Shown here in pieces: positions 57,480-64,000 of a stretch of 64,000 nucleotides of DNA (position 1 is its first letter; each line of letters begins with the position of its first letter). The notes under the pieces are model-generated. The model did not search any database. It had not been told where the DNA came from and worked only from the letters and a program-made list of their open reading frames with translations. This DNA comes from Phenylobacterium conjunctum (GTDB taxonomy: Bacteria > Pseudomonadota > Alphaproteobacteria > Caulobacterales > Caulobacteraceae), in NCBI RefSeq assembly GCF_042679085.1, contig NZ_JBHTLQ010000003.1, positions 1 to 64,000 on the forward strand, given 5' to 3'. The position numbers and the translations under genes were made by a program.

Positions 57480-59986
57480 GCTTGGTCGGCCTGGGCCAGG
57501 GGCTGGTCCGGTGCAGCAGATCGGGTGGCCATAAGTTCGACGATGGTGTCCAGCAGGACCGCCGCGCGGATCGGTTTGGCCAGGTGGCGGTCGGCGCCGG
57601 CGTCATGACTGGCCCGGACATGCTCATCCAGAGCGTTGGCGGTGAGCATCACCACAGGGGTCGGCGCAAGCCCCTTCGCCCGCTCGTACTCCCGAAGTTG
57701 AGCGGTGGCGCTGAGGCCGTCCAGTTCCGGCATCTGCATGTCCATCAGCACGATGTCGAAGGTCTGTTCCCGCAGCTCCGCCAGGGCCAACGCGCCGTTC
57801 TCGACGATGACCGGGTCAATGCCGACCGACTGCAGGATCAGTTGCACGACCTTCTGGTTGGTGGGGTGATCCTCAGCCAACAGGACGCGGGCGCCGGCGA
57901 TATCCAGGCGCACTTGCGGGCCGGCGGGCTCCGAGGCCGCGGCGCCTGAGGTCCGCGCCAGCGGCAGCAGGAAGGCGAAGGTCGAGCCCTCCCCCGGTAC
58001 GCTGACCACGTCGATGCCGCCGCCCATCAGCTCGACCAGCGACCGGCTGATCGCCAGGCCCAGGCCCGTGCCGCCGAACCGGCGGCGGATGGAGGCGTCG
58101 GCCTGTTCGAAGCGCCGGAACAGACGGGCCCGGACATCCTCGTCAAATCCGATTCCGGTGTCCGCGACCGCGAACCGCACCTGATCCCCGGCCATGGAGA
58201 CCTTGAGCTCCACCGAGCCCGCGACCGTGAATTTCACCGCGTTGGACAGCAGGTTCGACAGCACCTGGGTGAGGCGCACCTCGTCGCCGCGGAAGCCGCC
58301 CTGGGCCTCGGGGGCCACATGCCAGCTGAAGGTCAGACCCTTGGCTTCGGCCGCGGCGCGATGCAGTTCGGCGATCCGCTTGACCACGACCTCCATCTGG
58401 AAGGGCTCGTCGGCCAGCTGGATCTCGCCGGTCTCGATCTTGGAGAAGTCCAGGATGTCGGTCAGCACCTGTTCCAGCAGGCGGCCTGACGAGGCGATCA
58501 GGCTGGCTAGCTCGCGGCCCCGGTTGGTCCGTTGCTCCCCGGCCAGGGTCTCCGACAGGGCGATGACGCCATTGAGCGGGGTGCGCAGCTCGTGGCTCAT
58601 ATTGGCCAGGAACCGCGACTTCTCGGCGTTGGCGCGCTCAAGCTCGGCCGTGCGGGCCTGGACCCGGTCCTCCAGCGAGGCCAGCACGCTCTCGGTCTTC
58701 TCCCGCTCGGCCCGCAGGGCGCGGGCCAGCAGGCCGAGCTCATCATTGCGGATCTCGATGGCGTCGGTCTGGGCGGCGTCGGCCTGGTCGGGCGCGCAGC
58801 TCTGGGCCAGGTCCTGCAGGGGCCGCACAATGGTCCTGCGCGCCAGCACCACCACCAGTATGGTCTGGGCAAGGGACGCCAGGGCGCCGAGCACCAGCAC
58901 CCACGACGCTGACCGGGCCGCCGACTGGGCCACCGCGGCCTTCGGATAGGTCATCATCAGGTACCAGTCCGGCCCGTCCAGGCGGCCATAGGCGACGATC
59001 TGGCGGCCATCCGGGCTGGAGATCACCCCGTGGGCCCGCCCATCCTTGCGGATGGCGGCGACCAGCGCGTTCAGGCCCAGGGACTTCTCATAGGTTCGCA
59101 CTGTGGCTTCCGACGCCATCCCGGGGCGGTCAAAGCCGGGCGAGGCGATCAATTCGCCCTTGCTGGTCACCACCAGGTTTGAGGCGCCTGGCAGGGTCGT
59201 GCGGACAGCGTTGAGGAAGAACCCCGTGAGCTCAAGGGTCGAGCCGAAGGAGCCGACATAACGGCCGTCCACATAGATCGGCGTGATGCAGCCGGTGGCC
59301 AGACGCTGGCCCTTGGTGTCCTGGATCAGGCGCTGAAGATTGGTGCAGCGGGTCGCGTGGGTGGGATCGGAGCCCGGCAAGGTGATCTGGGCCATCTCCT
59401 CCTTGCTGATGTCCAGGGTCGCCGGCGCCTGGCGACGATAGAACATCAGCCGGTCCGGACGGTCGGGCCCGAAGATCGCCACCCGGGTGGCCGGGGTGAA
59501 GAAGTAGAAGTTGTCGTAGTCGATGTGCGCCGCCTGGCCGAAGTCCGACACGACCGAGAAGGCGGCGGCCATGACCCGGAGCTCCTCCGGCGTCATCTGG
59601 TCCCGACGCGAGATGTAGGCCCCCATGCCGTAGATCCAGCGTCCGGAGAAGGTCTTGTGGCCGTCGAAATACTCGTCGGTGCTGCGGCCGGTCCCATCGG
59701 GGCGGCGCGGGAAATACTCCTCGGCCAAGCGCTCAGCCTCAGCATGCGTCATGTGACGGTAGCGGGTGGCGAGCTCCACGCCTGCGGCGGCCTGCAGGCT
59801 GGAGAGCTTGTTGAACCGGCGCTCCACATTGCTGCTGCGTTCGCGCACGTAGTCGCCCAGGAAGGCGATCTGGCGGCGCGTCAGGTCTTGCTGAAACACG
59901 AAGAAGGCCGCCGTCGCGCCCAGAATGGTCACGACCGCCGACATCAGCCCGACGCTGATCAGGAATCGTCTTGAGAGGGATCGCAT
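57476..59986 (-). CDS. Hybrid sensor histidine kinase/response regulator with periplasmic sensor
   Basis: An 836-residue hybrid kinase. A first membrane helix (about 6-30) and second (about 345-365) enclose a large periplasmic sensor of Cache type (YIYVDGRYVGSFGS-like segment, here ITPIYVDGRYVGSFGSTLEL). HAMP-like and coiled-coil regions precede HisKA with His465 (ANMSHELRTPLNGVIALSET), the ATPase domain (GTGLGLAISRSLVELMGGGI) and a C-terminal receiver with Asp749 (VLMDMQMPELDG). No output domain, so it likely passes phosphate to a separate phosphotransfer protein. ATG 59986 preferred over TTG 60013. Confidence 0.92.
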   Translation of the reverse strand: MRSLSRRFLISVGLMSAVVTILGATAAFFVFQQDLTRRQIAFLGDYVRERSSNVERRFNKLSSLQAAAGVELATRYRHMTHAEAERLAEEYFPRRPDGTGRSTDEYFDGHKTFSGRWIYGMGAYISRRDQMTPEELRVMAAAFSVVSDFGQAAHIDYDNFYFFTPATRVAIFGPDRPDRLMFYRRQAPATLDISKEEMAQITLPGSDPTHATRCTNLQRLIQDTKGQRLATGCITPIYVDGRYVGSFGSTLELTGFFLNAVRTTLPGASNLVVTSKGELIASPGFDRPGMASEATVRTYEKSLGLNALVAAIRKDGRAHGVISSPDGRQIVAYGRLDGPDWYLMMTYPKAAVAQSAARSASWVLVLGALASLAQTILVVVLARRTIVRPLQDLAQSCAPDQADAAQTDAIEIRNDELGLLARALRAEREKTESVLASLEDRVQARTAELERANAEKSRFLANMSHELRTPLNGVIALSETLAGEQRTNRGRELASLIASSGRLLEQVLTDILDFSKIETGEIQLADEPFQMEVVVKRIAELHRAAAEAKGLTFSWHVAPEAQGGFRGDEVRLTQVLSNLLSNAVKFTVAGSVELKVSMAGDQVRFAVADTGIGFDEDVRARLFRRFEQADASIRRRFGGTGLGLAISRSLVELMGGGIDVVSVPGEGSTFAFLLPLARTSGAAASEPAGPQVRLDIAGARVLLAEDHPTNQKVVQLILQSVGIDPVIVENGALALAELREQTFDIVLMDMQMPELDGLSATAQLREYERAKGLAPTPVVMLTANALDEHVRASHDAGADRHLAKPIRAAVLLDTIVELMATRSAAPDQPLAQADQA

Positions 59987-60113
59987 CGCAGTCGGCCAGT
60001 GTTGATTCCACAACCTAGGCTGGACAGGTTGCGCGGGGGTTTACGGCCCGTCCACTAAGCGGAGCGGGTAGAATTGGGGTGCGCACCCCTCGCGGGGCGG
60101 GGTATGGCGAGGC

Positions 60114-60356
60114 ATGAGCCAAGACGACATCCTGGTCGACGCGCGGGGGCACAGGTGCCCTGTCCCGACCCTGAGGCTGCGCCGCGCCCTGGAGACCGCG
60201 CCCGACGGCGCCGTGGTTCGGTTGCTGGCCGACGACCCCCTGGCGCGTATTGACGTGCCCCACTTCGCCGCCGGGGCCGGATTTGTGGTGCTGGAGAAGG
60301 CGGAGGCCGACGGCGTGCTGAGCTTCCGCGTTGGGCGGGCGCCAACCGGCGGCTAG
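60114..60356 (+). CDS. TusA/SirA-family sulfur carrier protein
   Basis: An 80-residue TusA-like protein. The sulfur-carrying Cys15 lies in the family motif RGHRCPVPTLRLRRAL, with DDPLARIDVPHFAAGAGF in the second half. TusA relays persulfide sulfur for tRNA thiolation and other pathways; this organism's 2-selenouridine tRNA needs a 2-thiouridine precursor, so the link to the SelU encoded elsewhere in the window is plausible but unproven. ATG 60114. The TAG stop is in a CTAG shared with the convergent gene. Confidence 0.88.
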   Translation: MSQDDILVDARGHRCPVPTLRLRRALETAPDGAVVRLLADDPLARIDVPHFAAGAGFVVLEKAEADGVLSFRVGRAPTGG

Positions 60357-61252
60357 GCCTTGGCGCTGTGGGCGTCCATGGCCAGTTCGATCTCTGTCGC
60401 CAGGGCGCCGCCGAAAAAGACCGCGTTCACGTTCCAGGACAGCCAGATCAGGAACACCACGACGGCCGCCACCGAGCCGTAGGTCGCGCCCAGGTGCGCG
60501 ATCTGCTCCACATAGAAGGCGCTGGCCCAGGACATGAACATGCTGAGGATGGCGGCTGAGCCGCCGCCGATGATCGAGGCCGCCCAGGCCACGGGCTTGG
60601 ACGACATGGCGAAGCGATAGATCAGGCTCATGGCCAGGGTGATGCCGAAGCTGGCCCAGGTCCATTCGCTGAACAGCCAGGGCACGCCGCGCAGGGGCGT
60701 CAGGTCAAAGGCCGCGGCGATGAAGCGCAGGTAGAGGAACACGCCAGACAGGAAGGCCAGCAGCACGATGGCCGCGATCAGCACCAGCAGGGCCATGATG
60801 TTGAAGCCCAGGAAGCCGCGAGGCGCGTCCTCGTCATGGATGAAGGACAGGCCGGCCAGCAGGGCCTTGAACCCGCGGTGCGAGGCGTAGCCGCCGATGA
60901 TCAGGGCGATGCCCGATTGGGTGGAGATGGCGCGTAGGGGCGTATGGGCCAGCCGCGCCAGTTCCTCGGCGAACAGGCCGCGGGCGCCGGCGGGCATGAG
61001 GCGGGACATGACCTCGGCCTGGTGGGTCGCCGCGGCGGGATCGGCCACAAGGCTGTAGACCCCGACAATGATCGACAGGCCCGGGAACACCGCCAGCATG
61101 GCGAAGAACGAGACCCCGCCCACATAGAGCATGACATCCCTGCCCCAAAGGCGGGTCAGGGACTTGGCCAGGGTGGACGCCGTCAGCCGCAGCCAGTGCA
61201 CGGGGTCCCAATTCACCGCGCGCAGGCGCTGCAAGCTCGTCCGAAGCGACAT
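60353..61252 (-). CDS. YihY/BrkB-family inner membrane protein
   Basis: A 299-residue membrane protein with six predicted helices. GRDVMLYVGGVSFFAMLAVF is the typical YihY/BrkB opening, and AHLGATYGSVAAVVVFLIWL near 255-275 is the family's C-terminal signature. The family was called ribonuclease BN or virulence factor BrkB, but transport is more likely and its cargo is not known. ATG 61252 is chosen; the longer frame upstream has no support and crosses a strong hairpin. Convergent with the TusA-like gene, sharing CTAG. Confidence 0.88.
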   Translation of the reverse strand: MSLRTSLQRLRAVNWDPVHWLRLTASTLAKSLTRLWGRDVMLYVGGVSFFAMLAVFPGLSIIVGVYSLVADPAAATHQAEVMSRLMPAGARGLFAEELARLAHTPLRAISTQSGIALIIGGYASHRGFKALLAGLSFIHDEDAPRGFLGFNIMALLVLIAAIVLLAFLSGVFLYLRFIAAAFDLTPLRGVPWLFSEWTWASFGITLAMSLIYRFAMSSKPVAWAASIIGGGSAAILSMFMSWASAFYVEQIAHLGATYGSVAAVVVFLIWLSWNVNAVFFGGALATEIELAMDAHSAKA

Positions 61253-61573
61253 GCGCGGACCCTGGGCAAGCCGCGCGCCTATGGCAAGGGCCAGAATGAT
61301 TACGGCGCGCCGCCGGGAGGGGCGGCGCGCCGTCGATGGGCGTGTCTTCCATCGGGGTCGGCCGCCACGTGAGGGACGGGAATGTGCGGCGACCAACCTG
61401 GGGACACCGTCGGCCTTTGCGCCTGAACCCAGGCTGAATGGGACTGTCTTGGAAGGTTCACGGGACTTGGCGGGACCAGCCGGTTTCAATACACCCGGCC
61501 CTGTGGCCGACTCCGGGGGGCGTCGGGAACAAACCGGGCGCGTTGACGCGCGCCGCAAGTCAGGGACCGATCC
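61253..61573. other. 321-base divergent intergenic region
   Basis: This is the only gap above 300 bases. It separates divergent brkB-like and pstS-like genes. It holds the strong hairpin at 61302-61333 and a small palindrome, GCGCGTTGACGCGC, at 61538-61551, 23 bases before the PstS-like start. I see no convincing Pho box, no tRNA and no ORF with coding character beyond shadows. It should contain promoters for both genes. Confidence 0.6.
61302..61333. other. 13-bp GC hairpin in the brkB-like gene leader
   Basis: A perfect 13-bp inverted repeat (ACGGCGCGCCGCC/GGCGGCGCGCCGT) with a 6-base loop GGGAGG lies 50 bases upstream of the brkB-like start codon. It has no T-run. It would fold strongly in a leader transcript of that gene, or it may be a binding site. 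Confidence 0.5.
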
Positions 61574-62638
61574 ATGAAGCCAACCCTTCTCCTGTCCGTC
61601 AGCGCGGCGCTGCTGGTGGCTGCCTGCGGGCAATCCGGCGGCTCCAACTCCGCGCCCAAGTCCGCCAGTGGCCGCAGCGCCGTCTGGGCCGCGGGCTCTT
61701 CCACCGTCTTCCCGTTCGCCACCCGCGTGGCGGAAAACGTCGCCCGCACGACGGGCGGCCGGCCCGCCAAGGTCGAATCCCTGGGCACCGGCGGCGGCTT
61801 CAAGCTGTTCTGCGGCGGTACGGGCCAGGCCTATCCGGACATCGCCACGGCCTCGCGCGCCATCAAGAAGTCGGAGTTCGAGAAGTGCGCCGCCAACGGC
61901 GTCACCGAGATCGTCGAGGTCAAGATCGGCTTTGACGGTATCGTCGTGGCCAGCGCCAAGTCGGGTCCGAACTACGACCTAACCCAGGAGGCGCTTTATA
62001 AGGGTCTCGCCGCCGAGCTGCCGGACGGCGCTGGGTTCAAGGCCAATGCGAACAAGACCTGGAACCAGGTCGATCCGGCCCTGCCGAACGAGCCCATCCT
62101 GGTCTATGGCCCGCCGCCGACCTCCGGCACCCGCGACGCTTTCAGCGAGCTGGCCCTGGAAAAGGGCGCGGGCAAGCTGCTGGCCGCCCTGAAGGCCTCC
62201 GACGAGGACGGCTTCAAGTCCAAGAGCCACACCGTGCGCAGCGACGGCGCCTGGGTTGACGCCGGCGAGAACGACAACGCCATCGTCCAGACCCTGGAGA
62301 AGACCCCGCATTCGCTGGGCGTGTTCGGCTACTCGTTCCTCGAGAACAACATGGACAAGGTGAAGGGCGCCAAGGTTCACGGCGTCGCGCCCACCTTCGC
62401 CACCATCTCCAGCGGCGAATATCCCCTGTCCCGCTCGCTCTATATCTACGTGAAGAAGGCCAATATCGGCGTGACGCCGGGCCTGAAGGAATTCGTCCAG
62501 GCCTTCGTCTCCGACGCGGCGACCGGTAAGGGCGGCTACCTGCAGGAACGCGGCCTGATCCCCCTGCCCGCCGACGAGCATGAGGCTCAGAAGAAGGCGC
62601 TGGAAAGCCTGCCGGTGATCAGCGCGCCGAAGTCCTGA
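61574..62638 (+). CDS. pstS: PstS-family phosphate-binding lipoprotein
   Basis: A 354-residue periplasmic binding protein. The lipoprotein signal ends VAAC (Cys17). AAGSSTVFPFATRVAENVAR is the phosphate-loop region of PstS, followed by ESLGTGGGFKLFCGG, TASRAIKKSE and the second phosphate contact TSGTRDAFSEL. It should deliver phosphate to a PstCAB importer. No pstC, pstA or pstB is next to it; these may lie elsewhere. ATG 61574. A clear terminator follows. The symbol is a family assignment. Confidence 0.85.
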   Translation: MKPTLLLSVSAALLVAACGQSGGSNSAPKSASGRSAVWAAGSSTVFPFATRVAENVARTTGGRPAKVESLGTGGGFKLFCGGTGQAYPDIATASRAIKKSEFEKCAANGVTEIVEVKIGFDGIVVASAKSGPNYDLTQEALYKGLAAELPDGAGFKANANKTWNQVDPALPNEPILVYGPPPTSGTRDAFSELALEKGAGKLLAALKASDEDGFKSKSHTVRSDGAWVDAGENDNAIVQTLEKTPHSLGVFGYSFLENNMDKVKGAKVHGVAPTFATISSGEYPLSRSLYIYVKKANIGVTPGLKEFVQAFVSDAATGKGGYLQERGLIPLPADEHEAQKKALESLPVISAPKS

Positions 62639-62663
62639 TCACGGTTCAGGCCCAGATATGACG

Positions 62664-62698
62664 AAGGCCGCCCCGGAGCGATCCGGAGCGGCCTTTTT
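62664..62698 (+). terminator. Rho-independent terminator of the pstS-like gene
   Basis: An 8-bp stem AAGGCCGC/GCGGCCTT, with an inner CCGG/CCGG pairing around AGCGAT, is followed by a run of five T residues (62694-62698). It lies 26 bases after the pstS-like stop and before the convergent CaiB-type gene. Confidence 0.85.
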
Positions 62699-62713
62699 CA
62701 TGGGCGCTAGATC

Positions 62714-63847
62714 CTAGGCGTTCAGGGCGCCGGCGGATTTCAGGGCGTCGATGGCGTACTTGCTGAAGCCCCAGTCGCTGAGCGCTTCCACGTCATGGGC
62801 GCCGATGGCCGGCGGCGGACCCTGGATCGCGCCGGGGGTTTCAGAGAAGCGCGGCGCGGGCGCCGGCTGAACCACACCGCCCAGTTCGACGAAGGTCTGG
62901 CGGGCGACGTTGTGCTTGTGCTTGGGCGCCTCATCCAGGTCGAGGACCGGGGCGAAACAGACGTCGGTGCCGTCCATGATCTCGCACCACTGGCTCTGGG
63001 TCTTGGTGGCGATCACCTCGGCCAGCTTGGCGCGCAGGTTGTCCCATTCACCGCGGTTCATCTGGGCCGCAAAGGCCGGGTCGGTGATCCCGGTCTTTTC
63101 CAGAAGCAGCGCGTAGAACTGGGGCTCGATGGAGCCGATGGAGATCCACTTGCCGTCGGCGCACTGGTAGGTGTCGTAGAAGTGCGCGCCGCCGTCGAGC
63201 AGGTTGGAGCGACGCTCCTCGGTCCAGCCGCCGCCGGCCTTGAAGCCGTAGAACATGGCCATCAGCGAGGCCGCGCCGTCGCTCATGGCGCAGTCGATGA
63301 CCTGGCCCTTGCCGGTTTCGCGGGCCTGGATCACCCCGGCCAGGATGCCGAAGGCGAGATAGAGGGCGCCGCCGCCGAAGTCGCCGACCAGGTTCAGCGG
63401 CGGGACCGGCTTGTCCTTGGTGCCGATGGCGTGCAGGGCGCCGGTGATGGCGATGTAGTTCATGTCGTGGCCGGCGGCCTGGGCGTAGGGCCCGAACTGG
63501 CCCCAGCCGGTCATGCGGCCATAGACCAGCTTCGGATTGCGCTTCAGGGCGACGTCCGGGCCGAGGCCCAGGCGCTCCATCACGCCGGGGCGGAAGCCCT
63601 CGAACACCACGTCGGCGGTCTCGAACAGCTTCAGGCAGGTCTCGATGGAGGCCGGGTTCTTCAGGTCCAGGCCGATTGAGCGGCGGCCGCGCGAGGTGAT
63701 GTCGGCCGGCGAGGCGCGGCCCTGGCCCTTGCGGTCGATGCGGACCACGTCCGCCCCGAGGTCGGACAGCAGCATGCCGCAGAAGGGCCCAGGCCCGATG
63801 CCGGCGAATTCCACGATCTTCAGGCCTGTCAGCGGTCCCTGGCGCAT
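62714..63847 (-). CDS. CaiB/BaiF-type CoA-transferase (alpha-methylacyl-CoA racemase-like)
   Basis: A 377-residue class III CoA-transferase. LKIVEFAGIGPGPFCGMLLSD opens the protein; RRSIGLDLKNP, VVFEGFRPGVMERLGLG and NLVGDFGGGALYLAFGI (with the catalytic Asp near residue 152) are family motifs. The GGGALYLAFGI form and HDMNYIAITGAL are closest to alpha-methylacyl-CoA racemase, which inverts 2-methyl branches for beta-oxidation; a true CoA-transferase is the alternative. ATG 63847 with AGGGAGAG upstream. The SDR at the right edge may share its operon. Confidence 0.9.
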   Translation of the reverse strand: MRQGPLTGLKIVEFAGIGPGPFCGMLLSDLGADVVRIDRKGQGRASPADITSRGRRSIGLDLKNPASIETCLKLFETADVVFEGFRPGVMERLGLGPDVALKRNPKLVYGRMTGWGQFGPYAQAAGHDMNYIAITGALHAIGTKDKPVPPLNLVGDFGGGALYLAFGILAGVIQARETGKGQVIDCAMSDGAASLMAMFYGFKAGGGWTEERRSNLLDGGAHFYDTYQCADGKWISIGSIEPQFYALLLEKTGITDPAFAAQMNRGEWDNLRAKLAEVIATKTQSQWCEIMDGTDVCFAPVLDLDEAPKHKHNVARQTFVELGGVVQPAPAPRFSETPGAIQGPPPAIGAHDVEALSDWGFSKYAIDALKSAGALNA

Positions 63848-63906
63848 GTCTCTCTCCCTTGGGGTTTGGGCTGATCTAGCCCCGCTTCCGTCCGGTCAGC
63901 CAAGCC

Positions 63907-64000
63907 TCAGCCGCCACCGGGCAGCGACTGGCCGTCGTCGATGGTGAACAGCGAGCCGGAAATGGCCCGCGCGGCGGGACCGGCGAGCATCAGGAGCGGC
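63907..64000 (-). CDS. Short-chain dehydrogenase/reductase (C-terminal end only)
   Basis: The last 30 residues of a gene entering from the right edge on the minus strand. The peptide LLMLAGPAARAISGSLFTI followed by DDGQSLPGGG and TGA matches the conserved SDR C terminus (LxSxxARxITGxxxxVDGG). It lies 59 bases upstream of the CaiB-type gene on the same strand, so both may take part in CoA-thioester metabolism. Confidence 0.75.
   Translation of the reverse strand, partial: PLLMLAGPAARAISGSLFTIDDGQSLPGGG

Noticed and set aside
61302..61333. Hairpin as a Rho-independent terminator
   Set aside because: There is no T-run on either strand and it lies between two divergent starts.
1..64000. CRISPR arrays, prophage or insertion sequences
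   Set aside because: No spaced direct repeats, no Cas, transposase, integrase or phage structural genes were seen on either strand.

Overview
The window is high-GC, gene-dense DNA from an alphaproteobacterium, most likely a member of the Caulobacteraceae (Caulobacter/Phenylobacterium/Brevundimonas group). This is inferred from gene order and families: eno-ftsB-pdhA-pdhB-pdhC-lpd, lipA-ratA-pncC-ispDF, dusB-ntrB-ntrC-ntrY-ntrX-dat-hfq-hflX-mazG, a fused IspDF, lipoyl-bearing E1-beta, and TatD/HolB/Tmk/RlpA in one block. Many starts are GTG or TTG and many genes overlap by 4 bases. I see no phage, insertion sequence, CRISPR array or plasmid function. One tRNA gene (Ser, anticodon UGA) is present.

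Layout. 0-3.4 kb: tripartite efflux operon (outer membrane factor, HlyD adaptor, EmrB-type MFS). 3.4-12.4 kb: secG, pyrG, a palindromic repeat doublet, a DsbA-fold protein, a divergent selD/selU pair for tRNA 2-selenouridine, GST, SDR, small proteins, and a TetR-controlled module encoding a four-helix membrane protein and an enzyme with the limonene-epoxide-hydrolase active site. 12.5-28.1 kb: rpmF, a crotonase, enolase, ftsB, the whole pyruvate dehydrogenase complex with a GFA-type zinc protein inserted, an accessory insert (TetR, membrane protein, AMP-ligase, lipoprotein hydrolase), then lipA, ratA, pncC and ispDF. 28.2-38.8 kb: the nitrogen-regulation operon dusB-ntrBC-ntrYX continuing into dat, hfq and hflX, with mazG convergent.

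38.8-48.5 kb is the accessory region: a GPH-type sugar transporter, a degenerate M28-like protein, a carotenoid/stilbene oxygenase, an ABM monooxygenase, a flavin monooxygenase, a membrane protein resembling styrene oxide isomerase with an SRPBCC partner, and an HSL-type hydrolase. 48.5-53.4 kb: purN-like, MBL hydrolase, tatD, holB, tmk, rlpA. 53.5-64 kb: tRNA-Ser, a nucleotide-sugar dehydratase, an M61 peptidase, a small cytochrome c, a Cache-type hybrid histidine kinase, TusA-like, a YihY/BrkB membrane protein, a PstS-like lipoprotein, a CaiB-type CoA-transferase and the end of an SDR.

How it fits together. Central carbon flow is covered from enolase to acetyl-CoA, and LipA supplies the lipoyl cofactor of the dehydrogenase. 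The Ntr genes sense nitrogen, but both NtrC and NtrX lack the sigma-54 contact loop. Oxygenases, an epoxide-hydrolase-like enzyme, an epoxide-isomerase-like membrane protein and ester hydrolases suggest, by inference, use or detoxification of terpenoid or aromatic compounds. The most unusual items are the twin-operator TetR/epoxide module, the isomerase-like membrane protein, the non-canonical NtrC/NtrX, and several enzyme-family proteins that have lost a catalytic residue.
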